From positions 62,001 to 126,000 of the forward strand of contig QEYB01000026.1 in the NCBI GenBank assembly GCA_017562135.1: 64,000 bases of DNA, given 5' to 3'. The translations under genes were made by a program, and so were the position numbers. The notes beneath the pieces were generated by a model that was not told the origin of the DNA, ran no database searches, and was given only the letters and a program-made list of their open reading frames with translations. This stretch comes from Dipylidium caninum (lineage: Eukaryota > Platyhelminthes > Cestoda > Cyclophyllidea > Dipylidiidae). This document shows positions 33,214 through 47,700 of the stretch, piece by piece (the stretch's first letter is position 1; each line of letters begins with the position of its first letter).

Positions 33214-36200
33214 GTACTGACCTCCACTGATTTCATAACAACAATTAAAAATTGCCAGTTAACTGACGCTTTACTAGATTTTTTTCCCATAACCGCACTT
33301 CAAACTCCTTTTGATTAGCGGAAGCCCCAGACCGGCAATTATCCTAATTTTGCCCTTTGTGCGATCCCTCGAGGCGTCCTGTCGACCTTCCACAGGAGGC
33401 CGTTTCGAGGCGCGTGGTACGAGGCCAACGAGTGTGGACGTCTAAGTGGCAATTTTGTTCTGTGCATCCCCTGGTCTGTTATTACCCCGCCTCGGGACAC
33501 ATTTGCCGCAGCGTTAGTTAGGTGGTGGCCTCCGCCAACCACCGCCGGGAACAGCTCATCGACAGGCAGCCGTGGCAGAGCAGACACCAGGAGTGCCACT
33601 TTCTAGTGGACGATGGGCCGAAAAAGCGAGCGGTCCTGGCTTGCTCTTTGTACATCGTTTAATTCACACGGAACATAAAATGCATTATCTTGATGTCGCA
33701 ATCTCAGTTGTGAATCTGCATTGAAAGCTGCCAAATGGTGTTTTTGTTCTCGTCAGTAGGGTCGTGGTTGGGCGCCTTCCTTAGGAGGTAGAAAGAGCCA
33801 GAGAGGGCCTAATGTACCACAGTAATTCTCGGGTCCATTTCATTGGGTGGAGGCTGGTCGGACTCTCCGACGTGCACGCCGGTCGGTGTGTTCAGAAGAG
33901 GAGGACTTAAGCAAAATCATACACATGATTTGCTCGCGATGGGCATTAATTCCCCTGTTGCTCACCTCGGTCTAATGGACGCTGGCGCCACGCAAATTTA
34001 CAACTGTACTTGACAAATGCCCGCGAACGCGAGTTAACCGGCTTTTTAAGCTGGAAAAGAGTGACATATGCTCCTGTTCATGCCTCTGCTTAATGAAACC
34101 CAGTCGTCGTCAATAATAGTATGGGCAACTGGATGAGACTTTCCCATTTGGTCTTTTCTTAATAACCTTGCGATCAAATTAGACATTAGTCTGTCACGTG
34201 GACGAGGGCTCTGATCCTAACAGCAGCCCCATACATTTCGTGGATCTCGTTCTATCCGAATCCTTCGCCGCGCAGTTGCCCAGAAGCGCGCACACGCGAC
34301 TTGGGCTGCCACCCAACGTCTGGTGCAGACTCGCTGCTTTGGAAGAGGCAGGTGGAGTCGCAGCATTTAGTCTCACAATGACCGGCAGCTGTGCTGCACA
34401 CCACGAGGTCACTCCAGCTCTTATTGTTTTCAACATTAGAAATTTTGCTTCGGCATGAGGGGTCGGGAGCTGGGAATGTGAACAGGTCTGATCGAAAGGG
34501 GCAGTGTGCTCTGAGATAGACATCTGAAGCGCTTCCGTCGGAGTAGCCAAAAATTGAGAAGACTTTTATTGTTCTGTTCTACACTTTACAGTGCAACCTC
34601 ACACTTATTCCTCATGATTTATGCCAATGTGCCAAAGTGTGGGTTCCCTTTCCTCAGTCCTTACGATGGGCCTTCAGGTGAAGTGAATAAGATTGTGAGC
34701 CTGCTATGTGTCGACGAGATCCAAGGGGAGCAGTGAAGGGTCAGGCAGAGCAGCATCAAAATTCCCTTTCGTCTGTCTGCATGGCACCTTCTAGGCCATC
34801 GACAGCCTCGTTTCACGGGGACACTAGGGGTGCCCTCTTCTGACGACGAGACCCGTTAAGTCCACCACAACCCGTCTCCTTATAGAAGTGTCGACACGAA
34901 TGCCGCGTCCTCCTCACTCGACGAAAGAAGCATCCTTCTCAAATGGTATAGGGCGAGAGAAACGCGACTCTGTGTGAGACGGAATGGCTAGGCAAATGCG
35001 AGGTAACCATGAATGCGGTGGCTCAAATGATTACCAGCAGATTCTGTTGCTCTTATGAGTGTAAAAACGTAATCTAGAGGTAAGTGCAATTCGGGCTGGA
35101 GGGAAAAACATGCCTTCTACTCCGCTTTCATTGTTATCATTAAAATTGCACCCGAATGTTCGCATACAACCTGCCGCCCGGAGAACAAAAGCCGAGTCAG
35201 TCTGCACGAAAGGTATGCATACATGCGATGGTGTTTGTTTCAGAGCTTCCACCTTATCATAAAGCAGTGAAGGTGAATAATTCATATGGCGACGATGAAA
35301 AGGTTAACAGGCTGACGGCCTTGCTTGGGGTCCGCATGTGCGAGAACGCGGTGGGCAATTTGACGAAAGTCTGAAATTCATTGTGTCGCATCTTCGCCTG
35401 GGTCCTCGACTCCACCTCCACTCACCGAATATCCTAGTGGCTCTGCCTCCTCGGTCCGGCCTTCCGTGCGGTTCATCAGAGGTGGACGAATGAAAACTGC
35501 GACCAGAAAAGACTCAAAAACACACCACAGAAAGTAGGTAGACTGGTTGTTTTTAAGACAAAGGATGAAGAATCACAGTGGATTTACGCCAATTCTCGCT
35601 AATGTGTGAGGCAAGAGTCTGTCATTTAGAACTTGTTTAAGTCTTGAATAACTCCAATGAATCAGAAGGTGCACCTCAGGGGGCTGTAGGGTCAGCACCC
35701 CGAAGTAGAGCATATGAGTACTCGAAAAGGCAGCCTTGCATTGCCCATATTAAGTGAATTGTCCGTCTGCGAAACCGCTCCGAGTGGGTGACGATCAGCA
35801 ATTGCTCGGAAGGCTTCTTTTACACTTCGAGGCGTGTACACCAATTCCGGCTAAGCTGAAACTGATGGGCGTTTGCCCGCATGAGGAAGAAGAATGGCAT
35901 CTAATGGAAAAGCAAGATGAATGCAGTCCTCAAAACCGCAAGTCGTTTATTGCATTTCCGGCTGCGGTGTATTGCCATCACCTCTGAACGGCACATCATG
36001 CTCGAGATGAAGAGGCTGAACGTGGTCTCGTTTGTCCACCACACCAGATCGGCAGAGTGCGTTGAGATGGGCACTTCGAGACGAAAACTAAGAAGCCTCG
36101 ATGACCGTGGCTGACAGTTTTCCTCCTTCACGGAGCGCTTGTGTCCTGTCTTCGATATAACCTTTTAACCTAGTTCATTACATACAACTAAATGCATGTC

Positions 36201-39200
36201 CGTGCCAAAAAGTGGACTTTGATACTTGATGCCGATATAGTCGCCAAGGCGATGAGCTCGGCGATATCGTGAATCAATTCATTTTAAGGTCCATTAATCG
36301 TCCTCCAAAAGCTAACAGGCACACAAATTTGCATAGAAAATATGCTTTCGTTCACAACTCAAACTTGGAATTTTCCCCCTTCCTGCGCCCTTATATTGTT
36401 TCAATTCCCAAGGAAGATAAAGCATTTCCCAACTTAACTAAAAGTTGAGTGGCCTTTCTGCGTCCACAGCCGGTGTCTGTCCTACGAACAGACTGTCTAT
36501 GCAAAGCCAATGGACTCAACATTTTGAGCTCGCAACCTCCAAGAGAATTAATTTCCCCGTCCGTCTTGGCGTAGCTGTTGGGTTTGCTGAGGTTGAAGAG
36601 CAGTCAAAGCCGAAAAATTCTCTGTAGAGACATGGGATTTTTTCGCAGGCAGAGAGTGAAAATGAGGAGCCCACCAGAAAGCCCTCACTCAGGATGCCAT
36701 CTTACCGCAGAAGGAACCTTTCAGTTCGCGCTGAGGCACCTTCTCCCTCCTACTCTCCTTGCCCTACCCCATTGATTCCTTTCCGCTTATCGAGGTAGCA
36801 GGTGATTATGAGAGGACATCCTCGTCCAATATTTTGACCATGACAGACTTTTCGGTCATTCAGAATTTTCGAGGCTGCAAAGAAAAGAATTTTATACTTC
36901 ACGAGGCGTGCAATAGAGCACAGACCGAGTTGGTGATCGCAAAAGCTATTGCTTTGGCGTTTTTTAGGGAAAGATGGGCTGTGGGCTAAATGAAATCCTT
37001 TTATACCATCTAAAGCACAATAGATGCTGCTAACACCCTTTCCGGTCTTCAATCATGTTTGAGGAACCAGAAGAATTTGGGCCACTCCTCTACGGCACCA
37101 AAAGGTCGTTGGAAGGCGAGCCTTAGATTGTGGATAAGGCGGTTGTTTCGCATAATTGACTTCAGGGAGTTCGGCAGGCACCCATCTCGCTCGTCAACAC
37201 AACCTTTGTCCCGCAAAGACTGGTGCCAACTGCCTTCTCAGGCACTTGTTTTCTTGACACTTCACGGCACGTCTTCATTCTGGCTTCCCCACCAAGTTCC
37301 ATCTGGCAACAATAAAAATGCTAATACGGGGCTAAATTGGAGTTTTGAAGACATTTTTGGTTTAAGAGAGAGACTTGGGATGTCCACATTGCAGCACCGT
37401 GTAGCGCAGTCCACGATAATACGTGGGGTCCGAGGAACGTCAGAAGAAGCCGCCGCTGGATTCACCAAAGTGGAATATTTCAGACTTATTCATTCCCTGC
37501 TCACAGGCGCTTCAGTCTAGGCTAACTTGAAGGGGGACGAATCCTTCAAGGAACAGCGGAAAAAGCTGGCATTGCGGAGGTGGTTTTTGGCTCTCGTCTG
37601 AGGCTTCCTAAAGTGGGACTGGGCACTTGCTCTATCCCTGAACCTCAGTAGTCCAGTGCGATGCCTCTGGACACACACTACCAAGTTGCCACGTCAAAAT
37701 TCTACCTGAAGGCACCAAAACTCATCCGATTCAAAGAAAATTCATAACGAAAAATTAGAGATTTCCCTATTTTCTTGTACACTAAGGAAAAAGTAACGGT
37801 ACTTTTGCAGTTCATACACTCATAGCGTGCACTGCAATGCTTGCGTCGCCTGAAGAGTCGAAGCCTCTGCTGGCAACGCAAAGTCTGTTTCACAGTCAAT
37901 CATGGTCAGCCACGACAAGGTGTGCCGTTGCAGAGGAAACTCTCACTTGTTATATGCGAAGAGCATTTAACCCACTGCAGAAAACTCCATAAGGCATCCC
38001 CACTGGCGGTGTCGGAGGGGGATACTCAAAAGAGGCACAATGTCACCAGTCTTTACGTCTGCGCAACAGGCTAAAGTACTCACACAAGGACATTTAAGCG
38101 ATGTTCTGTAGGTGAATCCTCAAGACCTCCACACCAGGCGTTTTCCTTCTAAAGCTCTTCAACCATTGGACACGAACATCTCATTGCGTGGATGACGGCT
38201 GGAGGGTGTGAACCCAACCTGTGGGTTAATTTAGCGTCGGATGTAATCCACTTAGTCGGGTGTTTACAGCCTCGCTAAGGCGCTGGGCCGGCCGCCCACA
38301 CCTCCGAGCTGTCCGCCTGCCCCGGCAGCAGGCCTGTTCCGCCTGAGTGGCACGTGGCCAGTTGGAATGGTTAATTGGATTATGCGACGAATAATGAAAT
38401 CAACAACTTTTCCTCCCGCAGTGAGGCTTTACTGCCCATCATTGTTTACTCGAGCATCACAAGGCCCTCTCCGCCCGCGAAGGCCTGAAAATGAAGCCAC
38501 CTTCCTCGGTAAGATTCCGATTGAGAAAAGCGCTTTCATAAGGTCTACAATATGTCGACTGTTCACCGGCTTCGGCATTGGTGGCGTGAGGAGATGCAGC
38601 ATGCAAATTTGACGGTTCATAAAGATTTCAATGTCTCTTATTTCTTCAGCAGGTGGTAAGAGAAAGTGCGGTGTGTCAGGGGCTCTAGAAGACTAGAACG
38701 TAGGAAAACCTCTCGGCAGCGAATTCAAAGGATCGGTTCACACAAAGAAAGGTAATGCACGAACTTAATGCGTAAAAAGAGTAAATCTATCTCTTCTTTA
38801 CCCTAGAAACTTTCGGACTAACCATCCTGCTACCATGAAATAATCAAAGTACCTTAGACAAATGAGGGAATGTTGATTGACAGAAGTTTTTTGAACCTCC
38901 TCAACAATCTGCCGCTTTCATTAAACCACGAAGTGGAGGCTTTTGCAACCGTCTCAACTGCTAAGCAGATGAACTTCGACAGCTTGTCGCGGTTCCATTA
39001 AAAGCATGGCACCGGGTCACTGGAATACGGAACGCACACTTTGGAGAAGGGGACGGGAGGTCGAAAAGCCTCCGCTTAAAGGAGGCCTTCAGCAAAATCG
39101 GCAGTCGCTTCAGAGTTGGTCAAAAATGCGGCAGGATTTTGTGCTGCTCATCTCCCCAGCTTCATTAAAGGAAATGGCGAGAACGAAACCTTCGTGAACG

Positions 39201-41127
39201 GTAAAGGGGATGAGTTAGTCGGACAACTCCACCCCTTTCTTTCCCCCTCTCCCTTCCGGATTGTGTTGATAAACGTATTTCAGAGACTCCCGGCTCCCCT
39301 ATTTTCTCGTCCAGGAGCTGTCCGGCTGAAATCGTCGAGCAGTCGGCGAAATTCCACAACAAATCGGGGGAGGTTGATGTCTGCTTCCCTCTACCTCTTC
39401 ACCGACCAAAAAATGCGCAGCTACCGAGCGATTAAATCATTTAAATGTTAGAAAACAACAGAAGTTATGTTTACGTGAATGGTTACGGAGATGTATAACA
39501 ATGATAAAGTTGAATGCGTTTAGATTTCATTTTTTAAAGTTACAAATAGTTGTATGCAGAAAAAATACAAACAAGGGTCTTTGTCTCTCGGTCAGAGACA
39601 TTTCAGCAGTGTCTACCATGTGATGTGACAGTCATTAGACAATTTATTGCCAGAAGCCTTTCATTCTCTGAGTCCCGACCCGAGCGTCATTCATTCTGCT
39701 TTTCCCCAACCCATGAAATCGTTTAGAGTGCTTCATGTCGAAGGGGTAAGATGTCCCGACACTTCCTGGGGCAGAATTTATATCCATTGGGAAGAGACCA
39801 CTTAATGGCATCTAAATAATTTTGCATTGACGCCAATTGAGCTCGATTTCGTACGCATGGCAGGAGAAATATCGCCTAGAACACGGTGCGCAGCAAATGG
39901 TCCCCCTCTGCTATCCCATTCTCATTCCATGTAAAAGGCTGTGGAAGTATTTTACCCAAGGTTTCGAAAAGTCGAAGCCTTTTAACTCTGATGAGGTTCT
40001 CTAAAGGTGTGGCTTTCTGCTGATTTTACTGAGAAAGGCGAAAAAACGTCTCGAAAAGTAATTAGTCGACCAATACGTGCCCTTAATTCACACTTGTGGT
40101 ATACGCGAAGAACTGCCCCCACTTGAGGACGTCGGGGACAGGGATTTTTTCCACCTCAGTAAGACTCTATTAGCCTTACTCGATGCCCAACCTGTTCACT
40201 GAGGATGCTGAGTTCAAGTTCGGTAATTAAAACCTCCAACGAGGGTTATGCAGGAAGGGCAAACTCCTGAGGGACTAACTTTCTCGACGGTGGAGGCAAT
40301 ACTGCTTCACTGCTGCAATCCTGGCACCCTCGATGGCGTCGTATTTATCAACTTCGGCTTTTATTTAGACACTTAGCGCTCACTTCCAGTGTGAATTTCT
40401 TTGGTATAAGTCTAATCTGCAAGAGTTCACCGAACCATCAAATGCATGGTCACTTTGGAGCTCGCCCATTCACTTTGTTGCCTGCGTGGCTTTATGAAAA
40501 TCTCTTACTTTTAGAGCTGTTGAATTAAAGAACCTTACAGCTGCCAAGCATTGAGTGTTGGGTCGGGCTCGGATTTCAACCACGAAGAACTGCGTCCCCC
40601 TACTCGTCGTCCAAACCGGCCGTGAATGTGTTTTTGATTCAACGACGATCACATATATTCCTAAACTTCCTGGATTCACCCTACTTAGCTGCTTGACATT
40701 CTAAGAATCTCTTTGTGTCTCCTTCTTCGACCCTTCCTCTTCTCATTAACCACTTAGCTATACATTATCTTTTAATCTTTTTAGACAGGTGAGTTACTTC
40801 TAAAGTAGGGCGACTACCTTCTCTACAACGAGGGTTACCTATTTGTGGGAAGAGAATTAACCGATGGAACAACAAAGAGACCCAAGAAGCACCATTGTCC
40901 GCAGGTTTAATTCCTACCCACTCGAGAGGCAACTCCAGATGGCGAATAGAGATAGTATCTTCACAACCCATACGAGGAAAGCAATGGTGGCTTTTTGTGA
41001 CTTTAACTGATTTAACTGCGCCTCTGGCAGCCCATGGGTTTACGGCCAAAACGCTGGCGCACCAGCGCCGACAACAACTCAAATCCCCCCAACCTTGCCT
41101 CCTTGTCCCCTAGGCCGTGACAGGACA

Positions 41128-41161
41128 CCTCTCCACCTCCTCCACCTCCTCCACCTCCTCC
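41128..41161. repeat. TCCACCTCC minisatellite
   Basis: A 9-bp pyrimidine-rich unit repeated about three times in otherwise unannotated DNA. Confidence 0.85.
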
Positions 41162-41654
41162 ATTTGCGTAGTCGCTGCCTTCAGGTGTGCCTGCGAAAAG
41201 CGAACACGGCCTCATCTGGCGCCACTAAGGGTAAAAGATGGCAAATTAATTTGCGCGGTGCAATGCCTGATTCGCCTGTTGTGCAAAAAGGATTGTAAAA
41301 TTTGTTGGATTTTTGAGGCTTGCCGCGACTGGCCGTGCTGTGAAGAGGGTGGGGTATAAAGAAACCTACAAATACAAATTTCTCTGGGTTGCATTCCTAC
41401 AACCTACACGGAAACACGGCGTAGATGTTGCATTCACATGCGGTCACATTGAACGGCCACTTACTCGTGGCGGCAGATAGGAGGTCTTCTCGCAACTTCA
41501 CTTTTCTCCCTGCTTATTTGTCTATTTTTCCGCTGTAATGACATGTGCTTCCCGTCGGGCTGGGGAATAGTCAACATGAATGAGCATCTTAAATACCCCT
41601 CATCATTTAAATTATCGACTTCATGGCATACACTGGGGAGTTTGACTAGACCCT

Positions 41655-41681
41655 GCCGCCGCCCCGCCGCCCCGCCGCCCC
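41655..41681. repeat. CCGCCCC short tandem repeat
   Basis: A GC-rich 7-bp unit in about three to four copies within AT-richer surroundings. GC-box-like by composition, but without any adjacent gene. Confidence 0.85.
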
Positions 41682-44600
41682 AATTTAACTAGACGAGACG
41701 TCGTGCGTTGCAAGTTTCGGAGCCACTGGCGTATCAGACCCCATTAAAAGGATTGGAAAGTCTTCCCACTGGCTGTGACTTCTCCAACCAATAAGGGAAC
41801 GAAAAAGGTGATTCTACTACCTTATGGTCTTGGAGTCGAGGTGATGTCTACCTCCCTCTTGCCATTCTAATCGATGAATGGAGCCACTGACGTGTCTTGT
41901 GAGGAGGTTTATACGCCGTGGTGAATTTGAATGGCTTTGTATCAATGCCTTACAAGTGGACAGCGAATGCCGCAAGGCAGGACATTGTAAAGTTTGGATC
42001 TCATCGCAAACACCAAAAAATTGTTAACAAAATTGCGCATGATGGAACGACTTGAATACTGTAGTCACATCAGACATTTTTGCCTTTGGCCACTTTTCGG
42101 TTTAATATTTTTTCACTTTTCACCTCACGTCGGAAGTAGTGTGTTTAATTCGGATACGTAGGAAATGCCCTATGACAGGTAAAGTTCTTACAACGGAATT
42201 ATTATTCACTTCACAAAATGAAATCATAGAACTCGGGGTTCCAGGAATTACTCAATTCACCCACGTCTCCGTTGAGATGTCGTTAGTTCAATCACATCGG
42301 CAGCAAGTGTACTAACTCCCGACTTGGCTCCTACAAGAAATGGTCAAGTGGGTTGGAGGAAACAGACGTCAAACCGCATTTACGCTTCAGTGTACTTTTG
42401 CATTCATCTTTACAAAACGCTGTGCACTTTTTGGTGGCTTCAATGCCCTCACTCGTCAGGGATGGAGTGGCCAGCCTCGGGCTAAGGCTCAGGTGGTGGT
42501 CACTTTTATTTCACTATTTAGGTGTACTTTGTATGTCTCTGGTTGAGTGACAGTCCCATCTGACATAAATGGTAATTTGACACGATATCTACAAGCAAAA
42601 AAACGGATTTGTTCATCCTGAGCGAAGACAACATATTACCATAACTTTTACTTAAAAATCGACTATGGACATTTTCGAATGTGCTCCAAATTGAGGGCTC
42701 TCTAATGAACGTCTCTCCATACAACACCCACGAGACAAGGAATTATTGGAATGTGTGATTTTGTATCAATTTCATCCTGGCAATGTAAGGATGACATTGG
42801 GTCAAGTCCCCGCCGGATGAGTGCACAAATTGCTGTGAAGTCGAATGAAGGAAATGCCTTCCCCTTAAGGTGGAACAGTGAAAAAATAACTTTTCCAAAC
42901 CACAACAATTTTACAATCGGCTCGATGTCTAAACTAATCGCTTCTCATAAGTGAAATCAGTCAGTGAATATGTGATTATCGTGATAACTTCACGCACTAT
43001 GAGTCGATGGAAACAACACTACTGAGTAACTTTGTCTATCGAACATCATACGACACAGACCACAAATTATGGCCCTCCTCGACATTCTATATTTTCCACC
43101 GTATTTTAGGTTTATCCCAATTTTTTTTTCTTCACAAAGTGCAATTAAAGCTCTGCATTCCTAACCTTATTAAAAGGGGGTAAGGCGAAGGATTTAGAAT
43201 ATTTCCTCTCACTAATTCAGTTGAGGCAGTGGTCTGACCCTACCATCTGTTAAAAGGGGAAATAATGGCCGAGGCCACCTCAATTATGAGTCGCAGATGC
43301 CTTGTGCACGGGATCACACTTTGTGAAATCCCGCGAATGCTCCCCCTCACTGACTCACCTTTCTGTTTCGTGACTTTATTCTTTTGCTACTTCCTATGAG
43401 AATTTCCTGTCCCGTCTCTACAAGTCAAAGGTATTTTCCTTCTGAAGAAATAGCCGTTAGCGCTACTTTTCACGTAAAGGACAACCGGACCGAAACATGC
43501 CTACCAATTATCCTCACAAAATTATCTAATTTTAGTCTGATTGGACTTCATATGAGTGCCGCAACGAAATAACGATAAACAGTGCCAGTTGGCCGGGTCT
43601 CATTTTGACTATTAGAGCAGGCACTAACTCCATTTCGTACTCAGCTTAACATTTGATGAGGAAATCTTCGCCCTTAAACACACTTCATCGTGAGTGATTT
43701 TAACAAAGAGCTGTAAAACAGGTTAATTGTTTCTACATAGCATTCTCGTTCGGCGTTAGAAATATACATTCGCCACAAGGTGCTTCAATGTGAACAATTC
43801 TGCTATGGAAATTAAGACTGTCCAACTTCCGTGGGTTCTAGAGAGTTTGCGTTAAGACCAGGATTATTTTGTCCGTTCTATTGAGAAAGAAATGGAGAGC
43901 AATGTTTAAGCTTTTAAGAAAAGGTTTGTGATACGCACTTGACCTAGCCCGACATTCCACGACTGTTGTAAGATGGTGGAAACATTTTTTTAATGAGTGA
44001 CCTCGAAAAGGAAGAAACGAAGAGAATCTCCTTTAAAATATCGAAAATAGGAATATGCGAAAACTAGATAAAAGGGCAGTGGAGCGGATATTCAGTTGTA
44101 CATGGAATCTCGTATGATATAGTGCCATTAATAAGTGCCGAACAGAAAGACGTTTCGCCATGGATAACGACAGAATTGTAATTCTTTAAGCTTTACTTTA
44201 TCGGTTTGTGCATAAACTCCTGGTGTGAATTGAAATTCCATTGGATTTCCTGGCGTATTACCGAATATTTTCATGTTCAACCATCCTCTTGAATGATAAA
44301 ACATTCGATACAGTCCTTACAGATTTTCTGCCGGTAAGGTCAGCGGTGGTGCTCAAACTTGTGGAGTGTCAGAAAAAATCAGTTTCTCAGCTTACATGCC
44401 GGAGAAGTAGATTTTAAGTAAAAACCGGCCCAAAGGACACATATGATACATTCGACAGACCAAATGAATGTAAGGTAATACCTTTTTGTAAACAGCTAAG
44501 GAGTAAATGCCATATAGTATGATAAGGACTGCTTAAATATTTTTGTCACAAACCTGCTTGTTAACGTTAAAAATATTCTAAAAACGACGTTTATTGTGGG

Positions 44601-44771
44601 ACCTAAGAGAAAATCAAGCAACTTTATATACTTTTCTTGTTTAAAATTTCCAAACTAGCCCAAGCTATTCGGTCAGTACGGCCCTCGCATTAGGTCGTCT
44701 TCGCCTTTGTCGGCGTTTGGCCTTATTTCCTTTTGAGTGAATGTTATTGCTCCCTCAGTCCTCCTCTGTAA

Positions 44772-47700
44772 ATGGCAATTTCTGATATCGTCAGTATGAA
44801 TAACGGGGATACTCACGATATAATGAAGGAAGATGATGACGTTCCTCTTGCAATTCGTATGAACAGGAAACGCTCGTATTCACCGAGCGATGAGGACGTC
44901 CCCTTGGCGACAAAGTAAGTATAAACGCAATTGCCGTGATCTTTGCTGGTAGAATGCAGGAGTCTCATAAAAGGAAGTACGGTCATTCTCTATCTGATCG
45001 GCCGGTTAGGTTCTCTACATATTTTTATTTCTGCCCCTAGAAAAAGCGACCCAAATCGGAGCCATCAGACGGCGATATAAAAATTAAACCTGAAATGAGT
45101 CCATTCAAAGAGGACGTTAAGTCGAGATCGGCTACTGGTACTCCTAAAAAGAGAATAAAGCCAGAGGAACCCGAAGTTGTGTGGAAGTGGTGGGAAGAAA
45201 AGAATAACGACGGGAAATACAAGTGGCGATTTCTCGAACATAATGGCCCATTGTTTGCTCCCCCATACGTGCCCCTACCAAATGGTGTACCATTTTTCTA
45301 CGATGGTCAACGAATTAAGTTGTCTGAACCGGCTGAAGAAGTAGCTGGGTTTTACGCAAAAATGCTAGATCACGATTATACTAAGATGGAGGTTTTCAAC
45401 AACAATTTTTTCAAGGATTGGCAGAGGGTTCGCGAAGTTTATTTCATTTGCGTTTTTTAGGTGATGACGGTGGAGGAAAAGTTAACTATTAAGAAGTTGT
45501 CCAAGTGCGACTTTACTCACATGGCCGAATTCTTTAAAAAGAAAGCGGAAGAAAGGAAGGCCATGTCAAAGGAAGAGAAGCAGAAGATTAAGGAAGAAAA
45601 CCAACGTATTGTCGAGAAGTACGGATTTTGCACACTTGACGGGCATAAACAGAGAATTGCTAACTTCCGTATTGAACCTCCGGGTCTATTCCGTGGTCGC
45701 GGCAATCATCCGAAAACAGGCATGCTGAAAAATCGTATACTGCCCGAAGATGTCATAATCAATTGTTCAAAAGACGCTAAAGTGCCTTCTCCTCCACCGG
45801 GCCACCGTTGGAAAGAGGTACGCCATGATAACACCGTTACATGGCTGGCGTGCTGGGTGGAGAATGTGCAGAATAACTTCAAATACGTGATGCTCAACGC
45901 CTCTTCTCGTCTTAAAGTAGGTGTTGATTCCATCCCTAGTGCCAATTTTTAGGGCGAAAAGATTGGAAAAAGTACGAAGTTGCCAGGAAGCTTCACCGTT
46001 GTGTAGATAAGATTCGTGCTGATTATCGTGCGGATTTCAAGTCCAAGGAAATGCGTGTGCGACAACGTGCAGTGGCGCTTTACTTTATTGATAAGGTATG
46101 CTTTGTTTTTTTTATCTTGAACGTTAATGTGGACGTAGCCTTAGATCGGTTCTTAATCTCCGTCGGATCGATCTCATTAGTTGAAAATGTATACTTAGTG
46201 CATGTCGCAATCACCTTTTTAATCATTCTATGATGGAATAATTCGTTTGATTCCTCTACTATAACTTCGAAAACCATTGCACATATTCGGTTAGCGGTTA
46301 TTATCCGGCAATAGGTCTGTCGTACCCCTTATCAGTCATTGGTTATCTCTCATCAACGGTATTAGCACATATTATCCGCAGAATGCTGGTTTAATGTTTA
46401 ATCCCCGCCCTTATCTGGACGAGTCTGTCCTAGATATTTACCGTCTAAGTGAAGAAGCCCAAAATGGTGAGGGTATATAGTTTTTTACTAAAATGGGGCT
46501 TTATTCTACACCTGAAACAAAATTCAGTAGCTCCGCTAAGGCAATTTGCTCTCCAGATTATTCATTTAAGAGATCGTAGGATATACATGTTTCTGCCGTT
46601 TATCCAATTTTTCGAATGTTTATTTAAGCAGGAGTCAAATTTGCTTATCCAGATAGTTTTATCTCCCTGACTCATTATGCATGAAAGTTTACGGTGAACT
46701 GTTGTCATTAAGTTGGCATTGCGTGCTGGCAATGAGAAAGACGAGGACGAAGCGGATACCGTGGGTTGTTGCTCTCTGCGATGCGAACATATTAAACTGT
46801 ATGAAGAACTCGACGGCAAGCCCTACGTGGTCGAGTTTGACTTTCTCGGCAAAGACTCGATTCGCTACCAAAATTCCGTCTCAGTGCCGAAACGTGTATT
46901 TAAAAACTTGAAAATATTTATTAAAAACAAGCAAGGTAGCGATGATCTCTTTGACCGGCTTAACACGACTACGTTGAATCAGTATCTGCGAGAGTTGATG
47001 GAGGGCCTCACCGCCAAGGTTTTCCGTACCTACAACGCTAGTCGTACACTTGAAGAACAACTGGCTCATCTTACTAATCCAGATGATATACCGGCAGAAA
47101 AGATCCTTGCTTACAATCGGGCCAATCGAGCTGTTGCCGTTCTTTGCAACCACCAACGTGCAGTACCTAAATCCTTCTCCACTTCTATGGAAAATCTTCA
47201 AAGGAAGGTATTCATTACTTCCACTTTTTTAATACTTCCTAAAATAAAATGTTATTAACAATTTACAATAGTCGATATTGTTCAGCCTTGGCTTCTCCCC
47301 ATTCCACCTTGCTGTTTTGTGTCCCGCTAGATTGATGCAAAGAAGGAACAAATTGCCGATGTTATGCAGGAAGCGAGGCAGATCAAGGCGGATTACGCGC
47401 ATTCCAAGTCTGCGGCAAAGCGGACGCAATACGAAAAATTGAAAAAACGTGTCAGCACTCTAAAAGAACAACTAGTAAAACTTCAAGTCCAGGCTACGGA
47501 CAGAGACGAAAACAAGACAATTGCTCTGAGCACAAGTAAACTCAACTACCTGGATCCGCGTATCACGGTCGCCTGGTATGAAATTTTTGATCCTTTCCCT
47601 TTTCCGACTATCCGATTGCCTTTTGATTCGTAGCTGATATGGTATGCACATGACACCTGGAGAAAGACACCTAAGATTGAGCGTGTTTATTCTTGTGTTG

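Larger units (their letters stand above)
26606..44771. other. Gene-poor 18-kb interval
   Basis: I found no gene I can support. Reading frames are short and lack recognisable domains, and few are framed by good splice sites. Contents seen are tandem direct repeats at 30918-30961 and 32709-32742, a purine-rich tract at 33181-33213, a TCC-rich minisatellite at 41128-41161 and a CCGCCCC repeat at 41655-41681. On the minus strand, 27009-27200 and 27655-27745 hold stretches with a coding-like look (see findings) but no confirmed gene. Regulatory DNA, non-coding RNAs or decayed elements may be present but cannot be shown from sequence alone. Confidence 0.5.

Noticed and set aside
42340..42954. Overlapping open frames on both strands suspected to be a second transposon
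   Set aside because: No transposase motif could be recognised in any frame.
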